A stretch of 64,000 bases of DNA from Lepidurus packardi (lineage: Eukaryota > Arthropoda > Branchiopoda > Notostraca > Triopsidae), in contig JAKZAN010000004.1 in the NCBI GenBank assembly GCA_023053545.1, forward strand, positions 4,774,001 through 4,838,000. The letters run 5' to 3'. The translations under genes and the position numbers were made by a program. Position 1 is the stretch's first letter. Each line of letters opens with the position of its first letter. The notes under the pieces are model-generated. The model was not told where the DNA came from and did no database searches. It worked only from the letters and a program-made list of their open reading frames with translations. Of this stretch, positions 34,001 through 49,000 are shown one piece after another.

Positions 34001-37000
34001 TCATTAGCAGTGCTTTTCTGTACTTGTAACGGTCGGCATCAGCAAGAAATGACAGAAAACATAGAAGCCAAAAGGGCATTCGCCTCGACATCCCTTAAAG
34101 CGTTGCTCTCTTCCGTTTCAGCCTCTAAAATAGCTAAAGAAAAATATTAAAAAGAGAAAACTTTCATTTGTACTCAACATTGCGCTTATATACTCATGGA
34201 GAATCATAAAATGAAGGGGCCTTCTTATAATGACTAGGGAGAACTTGGCTATCAAACGAGTTTTCCTGATACCCCTTCTGGGGTTTCTTCGGTCAAATTG
34301 TCTTCTATTTTGAGTTTTTTGTTGTTGTTGATTTTTTATTAGGTTCGCCCGGAGCCTGGAAGCTCCCCTGCAGGTAGAGGAAGGTCTTCGATCTAAGAAA
34401 AAAGATTTAAAAAGTAGTAGCTTGAAAATTAAAAGTAATTACCATGCAAAAGAAGCGGAGTCTTGAAGGCACAGCACGAAATAAGAAGCTTCAATTACCT
34501 GTAAGGCGAAAATGAGGGATTTTACGTCCAATCGTGTTGCAAATGCGGATATTATATCACGCAAGTAGTTATAACTTTAGTTTGTGAACTTTCCCTGCGG
34601 GGAGGAAAGAAGTTTTTCGTTGTTTTTTAAGTTCTCGCTCCGTTTTCAAGTTCAGTTACTTATCAGACACCGCCAAGTAACTCTTTATTCAATCCTTTTT
34701 GCCAAAACTGAAGCAAGGTTCTGAGCTTCAGTGAAAGAATCCGGTCTGAATCGAGTCATGTCGAGTCTGTTTTCTTGAATCTTGTTTCTCGTTTTACTCA
34801 AATTTCTATGGGTTAGTAACCTTTAAAGATGAAAGCAGCTGGAATCTCGATTTTTTTAAACTTAACCACAATAGTGACATGTTTCTTTCAACTTTCATAC
34901 AAGACTGAAGAACTGAAAGACCGCTAAATCCTATTGTTGTGCAATTAGTAGCAATTAATACTTGAAAGACAAATTACTCGGAAACAGAAGAAGCAACGTT
35001 TCACGAAACATTTCTTCCGAGCAATAAAGTATCCCAAGTATCGTTCGTAGTCAAATAGATAACTTTAGCCACATTGTAAACGGTCTTCCTACAGTGATCA
35101 AGTTTTGGCACAAACTATGGCTTCAGGTAACTTACTGCGTTCTAGTTTTCAGTTGCATCTTCTTCCTGGAGGGGACCCCCGTGAGCCCCGTTTCCCACTT
35201 TACCTAATTTCTGGATAAGACTCGAAAGAGAAAGCGTGTATACAGAGCGAAGAGCCTAGCCTCCGCTTTAGTGGTGATATATGTATATTGCGATGTTCCA
35301 AACTAGCTAAGTACGATTTCGGCCTGTTTTAATGAGTCACTTGGGATTGGGAGAGAGGAATCGCCTCGAAAGAAAAACAAGGGCAACGATTACAAGAATC
35401 GTGGCAACTGAAGAACCTTAACAATTTGGGCGTCTCTTTGGGAATAACTTCGGGTGGAGTTGATGTACCGTGTAAAAAGACCAACACATACTGGGTTTCA
35501 ACCTTCATTTCCTAAAAACAGTTACACACCCAACCCAAATTGCCCTTTGGAGGACAAAAGCTTTCGATTTACTCCACATCCATTGTAATGTAACTATAGG
35601 CGAAGTTTATGGAGAAAATGATTTTAGGTATTAGAATGTTTATTGTTCTTTCCTTTTTCTTAAACAAAAAAGGAATGTCTCGACCCCTGTAAGCAAAGGA
35701 TGCAAGTCTTTTAGTGGATGACATACTTTTCACTGCCCACGGGGCCCATGATTGTTAGCTGGATTGCTTCACGTATATGTAGGAAGTGGTTCAGTGAAGG
35801 GAGAAACGATGCCAAATCACTTGTTTCTACATCTGTGAAAACTTTCCTTCGCTAACACCTTCCAAAAAAGCACTACACATATGCAATTAATAGAATACAA
35901 TAGTGTTGTTCGGAAATGAGTCACACAAAACAATAAAAAATCTCCAAGTATTTTATATGTGTTTCTAATTAATTGCGCAAATATCTGTTTCCAGATATTG
36001 ACGAGTGCCAAAACCCTGAAATCAAGGGCAAATGTGTCGAAAACGCCGAATGTTGTAATTACCCGGGACATTACGCTTGCAAGTGTAAATCCGGATACGA
36101 AGGCGACGGCGAAGCCGAGTGTAAAGGTAAAATATTCTTTATAAAAGGAAGTGTTAAATTCCCTGAGGGTTAAATCTACCTTCCAACATATACTAGCCTA
36201 CACTAATCGTAATCGGATTTAATTTCTTAGTCAATTATACTGTTAACGTATGATTCAACATCAATTTTAAGTATAACCATTTATAGTTTTATTAGTTTAA
36301 TTTTGAAATACAAATATTACTTTAATATTTTTACGGATTGAAATCTTATTAATTGCACCTTTCTTACTTAGATATTGATGAATGTAAACAAGGAACTCCC
36401 GTTTGCGGTTCCAACGCAGTTTGTGAAAATCTGGCGGGTAATCACACGTGTAATTGCCTACCCGGGTATCGTGGGAACCCTTATGATGGCGTAAGCAATA
36501 AAATCTTATTTTTTTCGGGGTAATTTTTTACTAATTTTTCGACGCTATAGTGCGCCAACATCAACGAATGCGAAGACCTGCCTGGGGCATGTGGAGCAAA
36601 TGCGATTTGCAGAGATACGAATGGAGGGCACATTTGCGAATGTCCACCTGGTTTTCAAGGCAATCCTCGTGCAGCTTGTATTGGTACGAATAATTTGATT
36701 GAAAGCTTTTAAAAAAACACAATATGCTGTTGTAAACCCCTGAAGATAATTTATGCAACTTTTTCACTCATTTCCAGACCTTGACGAGTGTAAAAGTAAT
36801 CCTTGTGGGGGTAACGCGACTTGTACTGACTTGCCCGGGGGATTTCAATGCACATGTAAAGAAGACTACACTGGTGATGCTTATACTGGCTGCGTGGGTA
36901 AGTTAATAAGCAATTTTTTTTATTGTCCATCAATTTCGAGTTTGTTAATTATAAATTCTAGATTCTTAAAAGCACTGTATCATTCGTGTGACTCATGCGA

Positions 37001-40000
37001 TCCACTTTCATTCTCAAACTAGGTTTTCCAAGTTTGAAGCTAACTTAAGTGTAGCGATTTTGACAGAATAACCAAACTTAGTGGTTGAGCTTGCTGGGCT
37101 AATTTATATCCAATACTTCTTAGAATAAGATTATCTTCTAAAAAAGATATACTTCTTAGATATAAAAAAATCAATATTTTGTAGAATTATGCTTGAGGCT
37201 AAAAGTATAAGAAAGTTTGTGGAAAGGAAGAGCTTCAGTTTTTGCAAATAAATCATACATACCTATGGATAAGTTCAGTAATATATCTTTACATCATGGT
37301 ATCTTTTATGAGAAAACACAAAGTTAAGCAGTTTTTTCGTCCAAAATCTTCCACCTGGGTGGCACTGATTTCTCAGTTAATTTCTTTGTTTTGGAATAAT
37401 GTTTTCTTCCTTAGAAGAACACTAAATATAGCTTCTCTCTCTCTCTCATGTTTAATTCATTGGATTTCTATTAAAGATATCGACGAATGTGCTGCTTTGT
37501 CCAAACCATGTGGAGACTTCGCAGTGTGCGAAAACGGTGTACCGGGCTATACCTGTTTGTGTCCCCAAGGCTACATCGGAAAACCCGACCCGGCCATCGC
37601 TTGTGAACAGGTATACTATTTCAATAACCGCAAAAATTTTCTTTCCGAAAGCCGAGGATTTATTTGCCGTCCAAAATTAGGCGGACGTGGAAATACTTTG
37701 CAAGACTAATTTCGACTGTGTCAACAACGCCGAATGTATCGACCACCAATGCTTCTGTCGTGATGGATTCGTCGCCCAAGGAGCTTCTTGCGTTGGTTAG
37801 TCCCTTTTTAGCTTCTCTAGTTTATACCAAGTCAACATTAAAACAGAAACAAAAAAAGAAGATTCTCCAACAAGCCTTACAAAACTTTTCAATAAACATT
37901 CAAAAATTTCTAACCTAAACGTATTTTTGTGCCTTTTCCCTTAGACATTGACGAGTGTACCGCCTCTCCCTCCCCTTGCGGCAACCGTGCAAGTTGCATC
38001 AATGGATTGGGTACTTTCCGTTGCGTCTGTGATAACGGATTGATCGGAACTCCTCCTCAAGTCCCATGCAAAGGTAAAATATACCTGTCTAACACGACCT
38101 TCTAACCGTAACATTACATTGTTGATATAGCTCCCTGCGAAGAAATTACATGCGGCAGCCACGCTACCTGTAAAGTCAAGAACGAAGAGGCCTACTGCGT
38201 TTGTAACGATGGGTGGAGCTACAATCCGTCCAACATTTCAGCCGGTTGCATGGGTAAGTCTATTTCACTTTTCTTTTTATTTCGAAAAAGGCTGAAATTA
38301 AAATTTAATTTTTTAGACATCGATGAATGCGACTTGACGGATGGATCCAATGGGTATTGTGGTGAAAACGCCATTTGTAGCAATACTGCCGGCTCTTTTT
38401 CCTGCACTTGCCCTCCGGGTTACACTGGCGACGGTCGCACCAAGTGCACAGGTACAGTACAGAAGACTAAACCAAATCAAGTTTATAATTTTCTTACAAA
38501 AAATAGATATCGATGAATGCCAAACCCCTGGAAATTGCCCCGCGGGAACATGTACCAATACACCTGGATCCTTTTCTTGCGAAGTTATTGCAGTCCGTTG
38601 TGACAATGACGATGGGTGCTCCGGCAATGCGATCTGTGAACCATCGCAAGAGTGTATGTGCCCGGAACCCAACATCGGCCCCGACTGTCGACGTAAGTAG
38701 CCTTTAGTTGGCCTAACAAACACTACAAAATGTCAGGCAGCAAAACAAAACTATGTATTTTCATCCTTTCAAAACAGATCCTTGTGAAGAAATGTCTTGC
38801 AGTGCGAACGCAGAATGTATGTTAATCAACGGAAAACCCAAATGCATGTGCTCTCCTGGCTTCACAGGTATGATTTTGTTAAGATGTCTTAAAAAAGAGC
38901 TAAAAATGCGGCAGAATTCAAAAGGCATTTTTTCATGAAGGTATGCAAAATGGAGCCGGAGGTTGCCACGACATTGACGAATGCGCAGCTGGAGCTAACC
39001 CTTGCGCACCCAACGCCATCTGCCGCAACGAACCAGGAAAATTTACGTGTATTTGTCCTAACGGATTCCAAGGTGACGCTTACAGGACCGGGTGCGTAGC
39101 AATTGCTACTCCGCCGAGCTGCGGAGCCGACAAACCTTGTCCTGCCAGTGAAATGTGTACCCAAGGCCGGTGCGTCTGCGCCAGAGGCTGGACCCGCGAA
39201 GACGGCGTTTGCCGAGACATCAACGAGTGTTTGGAAGTGACCGAACGTCCAGCGTGCGGATTCCGCGCCGTATGTAAGAACTTACCCGGCTCGTACGCCT
39301 GTGATTGCCCCGAGGGCTTCGAGGGCAATCCCTATTCAAGCTGTGACGGTAAGTCCCCCATTTTCTTAAAACTATATTCTTCTTCGCCCTCGATATGAGC
39401 TTCTGTTTTGCAATTTAAGCCCTGACTTGACCACATGAACATGCACTACAATTTCCATATGTATGATATTTAGTATGCGACAGCGTCGAGTGTCGTTGTC
39501 GTCCACCGTACCGGGTTGTGGGCGGAACTTGTTTATTGTCCGGTTGCTCGAGGGACAACCCAACGTCATGCCCCTCAGGCGCAGAATGTATTTCTGTGAC
39601 GGGTGGATTGAGTTACTGCGCCTGTCCTGCTGGATTCAGGCCCAATCCTGATGGATCTTGCTCCGACATCGAGTAAATACCCTAGATTTTACCTAGCATT
39701 TACTTCTGTACTATTCCTTAACGTTTTAATGGCATTTTATTGCAGCGAGTGTAAAGAAACACCTGAGGTCTGCGGAAACGTGGGTACTATCTGTACCAAT
39801 ACCATTGGCTCTTACAAATGCCATTGCGCTAACGGCCTCACTGGCGATCCTTACAAAGGCACATGCTCAGCAGACCAAGTACGTTGCGTCACTGACTTTG
39901 ATTGCTTCAGTAACGAGAAATGCGTTCAACCTGGAGAATGTATCTGCCCTCCACCGTACTTTACTGATACTGAAGACGGCAACAAATGCAAAAGTAAATC

Positions 40001-43000
40001 CCTTACTATTAGGAGAAAATCTAGCTTAAGTTGTATGTAATTTCTAGGTCCTTGTGAACGATTGGCTTGCGGAGTTAACGCGAAGTGTAGTCCTACAGAT
40101 CCACCAGCTTGTCACTGTCAACCGGGATATACTGGCAACCCACAATTAGCCTGTTACGATATCGACGAGTGTCGAGATAATCCTTGCAGCCCAGGAGCTC
40201 AGTGCATCAATGAAAACGGGGGATTTAAATGCAGATGCCCTTCGGGACTTGAAGGAGATGCTTACCATGGCGGATGTGAGTATCATTTTGACCTTTATAT
40301 TGAATTGAAAATAGCCTGAAAAGGTTGCTGTTACTCGTTAGGGAATTTTAAGTGTAAGGATACAATATTAAGAATGTTTAAAAAATATTTAAGGATTACG
40401 GATAATAATAATGTGGGTTGTTTGCTAGGTCGTGGAGAGGTAAAAGTTGAATGTACGACGGATACGGATTGTGCTACGCAATTGACGTGCGTGCAGGGCA
40501 CGTGTGTAAACCCTTGCGATGCATTGCCGTGTGGTGAAAACGCAGTTTGTGAACCAGAAGACCACGCTGCTTGGTGTAGATGTCTGCCAGGATTCCGAGA
40601 AGGAGTTGGTGGAGCTTGTACCTCAAGTAAGAACATTTTGCCTTAGAAATCTACTATTTCTTTAAAGTATTTATGAATTTTCTGGGGACAATGTTTCTTT
40701 AATGTGCGTCTGAAACAGTCCTACCTGTAGATCCTTTGAGCTTTCTAGTGACGTTATTAGGCGTAAACTTTATAATTACTTATTATAGTGTGCGATGGAA
40801 TCTTGTGCGCGGATAATGCGCGCTGTTTGGTGGGCGCGGACGGTGCTACTACTTGCACCTGTTTGGAAGGCTACAACGGCAACCCGTTCCCTGGCGCATC
40901 TTGCGTTCCTGATGTTTGTTCGGCCACGAAACCCTGTCAAGAGCCGCAAGTTTGCGTGTCTGGTCGTTGCAAAGAACGCTGTGAGGGCGTGGTTTGCGGA
41001 GTTGGAGCCAAGTGCGACAAAATTACCTCCCGTTGCGTCTGCTTTGACAACCATATCGGCAACCCGGAATTACTCTGCGTCCCTCCTGTTCTGCCTCCAG
41101 TTTGCTCTCCTAACGGCTGCGGAGATAGCGCACACTGTGAATATGGCTCGCCCATCAACCGTTGCGTCTGCAACTCAGGATTCGGCGGAAATCCGTACGA
41201 AGGATGTGCTAAAACGACAGCCACATGCGACGAAATGAAATGCGGGACCCAAGCCATTTGTAAACCCGGAATCAACCGAGTTGATTGCGCGTGCCCCGTT
41301 GGATATCAAGGCAATCCTTTTGTCTCTTGCGAAGGTAAGTCGGTTCACTGTTTTCTGCCGTTATTGGTGAAAATCGGCTTCGATTAACGAAAGATATTAT
41401 TTACAACAGATATCAACGAATGTATGGGCAACCCTTGTGGCATGAATGCTCAATGTATCAATACTCAAGGCTCTTTTACCTGCTACTGTAAGGAAGGTTT
41501 CACCGGCAATCCGTTCATGATGTGCATGCCTCCAACTCAATCCGTCGTCTGCGAAGGTGACGCTTGTGGATGCTCAGCTACACGACCCTGCTCTCCCGGG
41601 TAAGTCACGTTCTTTCTTTCTTTCAGTGTTTGGGATTGAGATGGTAATTTTGCACAAATTAAATCATGCGTACTCGCTTGATTTATGCATCAACCAACAG
41701 GCGTAGGGTAAAAGCAATTAACTAATAGCTATCTTCGGGTGCAGTTCGGTTTGCCAGGCGGAAAAATGCGTCGACTTGTGCGACAGCATAACTTGCGGTC
41801 CAAACGCTGCATGTTCAGGTGGCAAATGCGTTTGCCAGCCAGGTTACACCGGCAACCCGAATGACGGATCAAAGGGCTGTGTAGCCCCAGGAGCTTGTCG
41901 TAATGATTTGGATTGTCCGTCTCGAGAAATCTGTTATCCACTGCAAGGAAACGCGGTCAAGGGACCGCCAGTCAGGCAGTGTCAGTCGGCTTGCGTTCGG
42001 GCGCAATGTGGACCGAACGCCGTCTGCGTGGCGGCGGACCATCGTGCCGCTTGTCTTTGCGATGACGGATTCTATGGCAACCCCGATGATCTTCAACTGG
42101 GATGTCAACCTGACGTAGCTACTGACAAATGCTCCAGAGACGACGAGTGTCCAGGAGATTTGCTGTGTCACCCAAACATAAAAGGAACCAGAGATTGTGT
42201 CAACCCTTGCGTAAACGTCGCCTGCGGCCAAAACGAAATGTGCAAAATCTCTTCTGGGAAGGCCATGTGCGAATGTCAGCCCAACTTTGTACGCAATCCT
42301 GTCTCTGCACTTTGCGAAAAAGCTCCCTTACCTGGTTGTATCCGTGACCCTGACTGTCCACCTGAGAAAGCTTGTCGCCCGGATCCAATGGGAGTCCGCA
42401 AATGTATTGACGTTTGCTCGGGCTTCTCCTGTCCTTCCAACTCGGATTGCCAGGCAGTAAACCACGCAGGAAGGTAAAATTTCGTCGTCTTCCACTCTTT
42501 CGTGAGAAGTTGAACAAAATTTCCATTTTAAAATGTTCCTTTGTAACTTTGATACACAGTTGTGTTTGTCGACCCGGGTTCGTGAAGCTCAACGATCGTA
42601 CGGGATGCCAGCCCCCACCACGTCACGATTGCGACTCGGACGTCCAGTGCTCTGAAGAAGATCGATGCATTGCCGGAACCGACAAGATCAGGCGCTGTCA
42701 GCCTGTTTGCGCTACCATGAAATGCGTTCGGGGAAGCGTTTGCGTTGCCCAGAACCATGTGGCTCAGTGCCAGTGCCCTCCCGGTCAACGATTGCAGGCC
42801 GATGGATGTAAGACCATGGCCTGCATTACCAACGCCGACTGTCCCTCTACTCAATGTAAATTTGCTTTCCTTTTCATCTTGAATTGTTCTGGGTAACTAA
42901 TTGTCATTGTTCTGCAGCATGTAATCGCTTGGATTACAGTTGCATGAACGTTTGCTTGCCGGACAGCTGCGGTAAGAACGCCATCTGTACTGCCGATCGA

Positions 43001-46000
43001 CACATGTCTATGTGTTTCTGTCCTGTGGGCTTTGAGCCTTCCCCTGATCCTGAAACTGAGTGTGTTGCTGTGGAGGTCACCAGTTGTGCTAACAATACCG
43101 ACTGCCAACTACCAAGCATTGCTAGCTGTCCACCCGGCTTTACTGATAACCCTAACGGAGAGGCAAATTGCGTCCGTATTCCCCAACACTGTCGAAATGA
43201 CGATGATTGCCCTGGCAGTGCTTGCAGAAATGGACTATGCAGAGGTAAGCAGTTTCTCTTTATATATTCTCCAAAGAAATGACCGGTTTCACAATACAGT
43301 GGGTGATCGGTTAACGAACATAATACGTTCCAAAAAGATGTTCGCTACCCGAATTGTTCGTTAACCGATCATCGATTTACCATAGCTTTTACTGGGAATT
43401 TGATTAATTCTTTCTGGAGACCATAAAAAAATATCATATAAATTGTTACTCCGTTTATTTATATGTAATAACAATAGCACAATATGTAATAATACAATAA
43501 TACAATATGTAAAAATACGATACTACAATACGTAATAACAATAATCCGGAGAACGTGTTGGCAAATCTTGCAAACAGCGTCGCTTCTTCTTGTGTTTGTT
43601 CTGGGCAACACGTTCTCCGTATTTATTGACAAACGGGTGTAATATATTCCGCTGTCAAATTTTTCGAACAATGATTTTTTTTAAGCTAATGGAGTGAAAG
43701 AAAGTACAAGTTTTAACGATTCTCACCAATGAAAGCTGATGCGAACCGTTACCTTAGCTAAGCTAGCCTAACCTAATTCATTTCCAGTCCAACTAACAAT
43801 TTTTAACTCGAATGACACCTTTTTGTCATTGTTTCCAGGAGAATGTTTGGCAACAGTATGTGTCCTTTTTACCTCCGGGTTTTTAACCGGAAAACGTGTT
43901 GGTTCTGTTAGGTGTTCCTTATCTGAATATATAAATGCGCAAAGCAAATGTTAGTTATCCGATTTGTTTCGATATGAGAACTCTTCGTTAACCAATAACA
44001 CATTGTACTGTTCGGTATAATAATCTTTTAAAAAATGTATCTTGTATTTTTTACAAAACGATTGGGTAAAAAGCGAGCTTTTCGTGTCTTTAGTTGTTTG
44101 CCGAGGTCATCAGGACTGCGGTCTTAACGAACGCTGTTCTCAAAACCACTTCTGCGCGATTCCTTGCGTAACACACGGACAGTGCCCAGTAAACAACGCA
44201 TGCGTACGAGGTTTCTGCGTCGTGGGAGGCTGCCGATCCAACAGTGAATGTCCAGGCGGTCAATCCTGTGTTAACGCCAAATGCAAAAGTAAGTTTGAAG
44301 GGTTGATAGAATCGGAAATTCCTGAAAAAAAGATACTAACTTTCATATTGCTTAGATCCGTGTGAGGGTCAAGGAATCTGCGGCCGTAACGCCATTTGCA
44401 AGGTCGTACAGCAAAAGCCAGTGTGTTCTTGTCCAGAAGGGTACGTTGGTGGACCCACCGCACAAGAAGGCTGTCACCGCGCTCAAGTAACGTGCAATGC
44501 GCAAACTCCCTGTCCAGCTGGATGGCAATGCAAGAATGGACAATGCATGCCGCCTTGCGGTGGCTGCGTTGACGGAGAACGCTGCGTCACCAACAATTTA
44601 GGTTCCTTCTGTCTGAAAGTCTGCTACTCCGACAGCAATTGCTTATCAGGAGAGGTTTGTATGGAAGGTGGTTGTGAGCCTGGTTGCAGGTCTGACCTTG
44701 ATTGCCAACCAGGAACACAAGTCTGTCGAGGAAATCAGTGCAGGTAGCTTTGAAACTGCTCATGTGTTCTCAATTATCGAAATTAACTACAATTTCTTTT
44801 CGTTTCGTTACAGATGCGCTGATGGTTATGTTCTTCAAGGTTATCAATGTGTGGACGATAACGAGTGTCTCCGAAATCCATGCCATTTCTCGGCAGAATG
44901 CGTCAACGAAAATGGTGGCTACCAGTGTCGCTGTCCTGCAGGAACCGCAGGAGATGCGTATGAAAATCCTGGCTGTGTTGCCGCCGTTGGATGTGAATCT
45001 TCCGATGCTTGCGGAGACGAAAACCTGGCATGCGTTCGAACAACCGCTGGCACCAGAAGTTGCGCCAATCCGTGCACTACAACCAAATGTGGACCCAACT
45101 CTGAATGTGTTGTTGTTAACCGCGAAGCTGTATGCCAATGTCCGTCGACTATGAGGGGTGACCCCACTGATCCGAACGTCGGTTGCTTCAAGGTTGAATG
45201 CGTCAATGATGAAGATTGTCCCAGTCAAAAATCTTGTGACAAAAATTCCTTCAAATGCTCTCTAAGTACGTTATTTGTAATTTGAGACCACTTCTATTTT
45301 TACAATATTGTTTTATTGTTTACCACCCACAGATCCTTGTGATCGAGTTGATTGCGGTCAAGGCAGCTGTCAAGTTAAAAACCACGCTCCACAATGCGTC
45401 TGCAAGCCGGGCTACGAAATAGACTCCAACGGAGTTTGCCAGGATATCAACGAATGCGTCAAGAACCCTTGTCATACCACGGCAACGTAAGAGTTCTCTT
45501 CCTTTAGGCTTTTTCTTGTCCCTCTGAGGGCAAAATCACCTTAAATTATTTCTTTTGAGTGAACAATAACAATGCTTCTGTGGGGTTAATTAGGTGTACC
45601 AATAACCGCGGAAGCTTTGCTTGCGTCTGCCCTGCGGGTCTGGTAGGCAACCCGTACCAAAATGGCTGCAAAAAGCCTGGCTACTGCTCGTCCGACTTTG
45701 ACTGTCCCTCCGCAGCAGCTTGTTTGGATTCGGTTTGCAAGAGTCCTTGTTTGAGATCTCCGAAACCTTGCGGTATTAACGCCGATTGTGTAGCAGAGAA
45801 TCATAAGGCTGTTTGTTCCTGTCCGCAACAAAGTACTGGTGATCCTCAAATGGAGTGTAAGTTTAAATTTGCAAAAGCGAAAAACACATTTCAAAGGTAA
45901 ATTTTTTTTTTTTCATTCAAGGTTACCAACTTCAGTGCGTGGACAACTTGGACTGTCAGACCACCGAAGAATGTATCGCAAACCAATGTATCGGCGTTTG

Positions 46001-49000
46001 TGACTCTCCGAATGTATGCGGACCCAACGCGAAGTGTACCAACGCCATTGATCATCGACCTGTCTGCACGGTAATTTCACTTGTTTACGAGTTTTAAGTA
46101 AAATAAATAATATTGATATTTATAATAATATAATATGTATAAATATTAATATAATAGTAATATAAATATAATATTTATTTTAATAATATTGATATTTTGC
46201 TTGCAGTGCTCCAAGGGATACACCGGAAATCCGGTGCAAGGTTGCGTTGCAGTGGTCGCTTGCAGCAGTGATGCCCAATGCCCCTCGTCGCAGACATGTA
46301 TTGGTGGCATTTGCTCACGTAAGTTGATTTTCAAATATTATTTTCGGTCTGATATAAGTTAACTTCCTGGAATGTATGATTAACGGGTTCTCTTACTTTT
46401 ACAGCGAGATGTCAAAACAACCGTGACTGTTTCGGAAACCAACAATGCATCAACTCGCAATGCCAAGCTGTCTGCTCTGCTGATTCCGACTGTCCGAGTT
46501 CCTACGTCTGTCTGAACTCAATTTGCGGTCAGGAAGTGCGTTGTCGTTCGGACACTGAGTGCGGTTCTGGAGAAGTTTGCAGAGCAAATGATGTAGGAAA
46601 GGTAAGGCGGACTTTTTTGTATTAGGTGTACATTTAGGATGTATTGGCTGTTATCTCAGTACTGATTTCTATTTAAATTATCAGGCGGAGTGCCGGAATC
46701 CTTGTGATGGTCTCGTCCTCTGTGGTCGTAATGCGCAATGCCACGTCGAACATCGCGAAGCAGTTTGCAAGTGTAAGGAAGGGCATTCCGGAAATCCTCA
46801 AGATGAGAAAACTGGATGCTTCCCCATTGAATGTCGTATCGATACTGACTGCGACGCTCAAAAACGTTGCGAAAATGGCAAATGTAGATTAGCTTGTTTG
46901 GTGAAGAATCCTTGCGGCAAAAACACGTTGTGTTTGTCCCAGAACAACACCGCTCATTGTCAGTGTACCCCTGGGTACACCGGAGACCCTTTCAAAGGTT
47001 GCAGCCCCATTTCCTACTGCTCGGCCCAACCCTGTGCTCCAGGAGCTTTGTGCGAAAACAAAGCTGGGTCCTACGTTTGCAGCTGTCCAGCCGGATACGT
47101 CGGTGATGCGTACCGCGAAGGCTGCCAACAGCCAGTCGAGTGCGCACGGGATGACGGCTGCCCTTCTTCTTCATCCTGCAATGGCGAATCCAAATGCAAA
47201 GGTAATTCTCAACAATTGCATAACGTCATTCCTGCTTTAGCTTAAACACTTGGTTAACTTGGAGAGATATTCTCTGCCTTATACGAGCAAATAAGCTAAC
47301 TTTTTTTTATCCATAGACGTTTGTGACAGCACTACCTGCGGTAAAAATGCCGTATGCAAGTCGCTTACTCGGACGACTTCCACATGTCAATGTCAAGCTG
47401 GCTATGTAGGCGACCCTAACGATACCGTTTTGGGTTGTTACCCTGAAAAGGCTCCTTGCCGTAGCTCAACTGATTGCCCTGCTTCGATGTACTGCGATGG
47501 GCAGTTCTGCAAACGTAAGTTTGAAAGTAGAAATAAACGAAGGAAACTGAACGCAACATTTTCGTGTACAGCACCTTGTCGATCACATTCTGATTGTCCG
47601 GACAACTTGATGTGCCATCAACAAACCGGATCTTGTCTCAATCCCTGCGAAGGTGAAGGCGTCTGTGGATTAAACGCACTGTGTCGTGCGCGGAACCATA
47701 AGGCCCAATGGTAAGTGGAGAATTTGTCTCAATACATTGAATACCTTGTTTAAACGTCGTGGTCACATTTAGCTCCTGTCCGGAGGGTTTCACTGGTATC
47801 CCGGCCACCGAATGCGTGCGCTTGCCAAGTGCGTGCAGAGGCGAGGCGGAGTGCCCCAGTGGAATGAAATGTCGTCTGGGAATGGTAAATTCTTGACGTC
47901 AAAAACTTTCTCTCTGACAATGTCGTGTTTTAATCTAGTGTATGCCATCTTGTACTGCTGATTCAGACTGCGTTATGAACGAAAAATGCGTTCAGAACGA
48001 ATGTATACGTAAGTAGCTCTAGTTTTAAATTAGGAGGTCTTTGGCAATAATGATTGTATTGAAACAGTGACTTGCCGCGTGGATCATGACTGTTTCGTTG
48101 GTCATGTCTGCCTCAGCAATCTGGTAAATTTAGCCCAAAATCATGTAGTGAATGAGGTTATTGTTTGGTTTTAATTTAGTGCGTAATTGGTTGTCGTGGC
48201 AATCAAGATTGTGGTGCTACCCAGTCCTGCATTAACAGCAAGTGCACCAATCCTTGTTCGGTCGCTTCCATTTGTGGACCAAATGCAGTCTGCTCCGTAG
48301 TAGATCATCGAGCTCAGTGCAGTTGCACTCAAGGTGAGCTGTGTAAACCTGTAAATTTGGCGTTTTATAACGTCGGTCTTTTCTCAGGATTTTTACCGAA
48401 CCCAACTGCTTCGATTGCCTGCGTTCGTCAACCGGCTGCATGTACTAGCAATAAACTTTGTCCTGACGGATACATTTGCCAAAACGGTGCCGTCTGCCTC
48501 CCCATTTGCGTTGCTGATTCCAACTGCTTGAGCAATGAGCGCTGCTCGGAAACCGGAGTTTGCCTTCCGCTGTGTCGAATTGACGATGACTGCAGGGCAG
48601 GAGAGGTAAAGTTGAATTGGCTGAATTGCTTTATACCTTGAACGAGCATTTTTGTTACTGGATTTATTATTGTTTTGTTTTCTTTTAGATATGCGACTCG
48701 ACAGCTTGCAAGCTGGGTTGCCGTTCTGATCAAGAATGTCCAGCGTCTCAAGCTTGTCTTAACAGCCAATGCACAGGTAGATTATTCTGAAACAAAAAAA
48801 GAATCTTGGAATTCTTATTATTTTTTTAAACAGATCCTTGTCGTGGAGCTACTATTTGCGGACGAAATGCTCAGTGCAGGGTAAGTGCTTTTCTTGAAGG
48901 TTGTGTAAAATATAATAGCACCTTTGTTTATTTAGGTGGGTGACCATCGAGCGGTCTGCAGCTGTAGCGAAGGAATGGTAGGTGATCCCGCCCAGGGATG

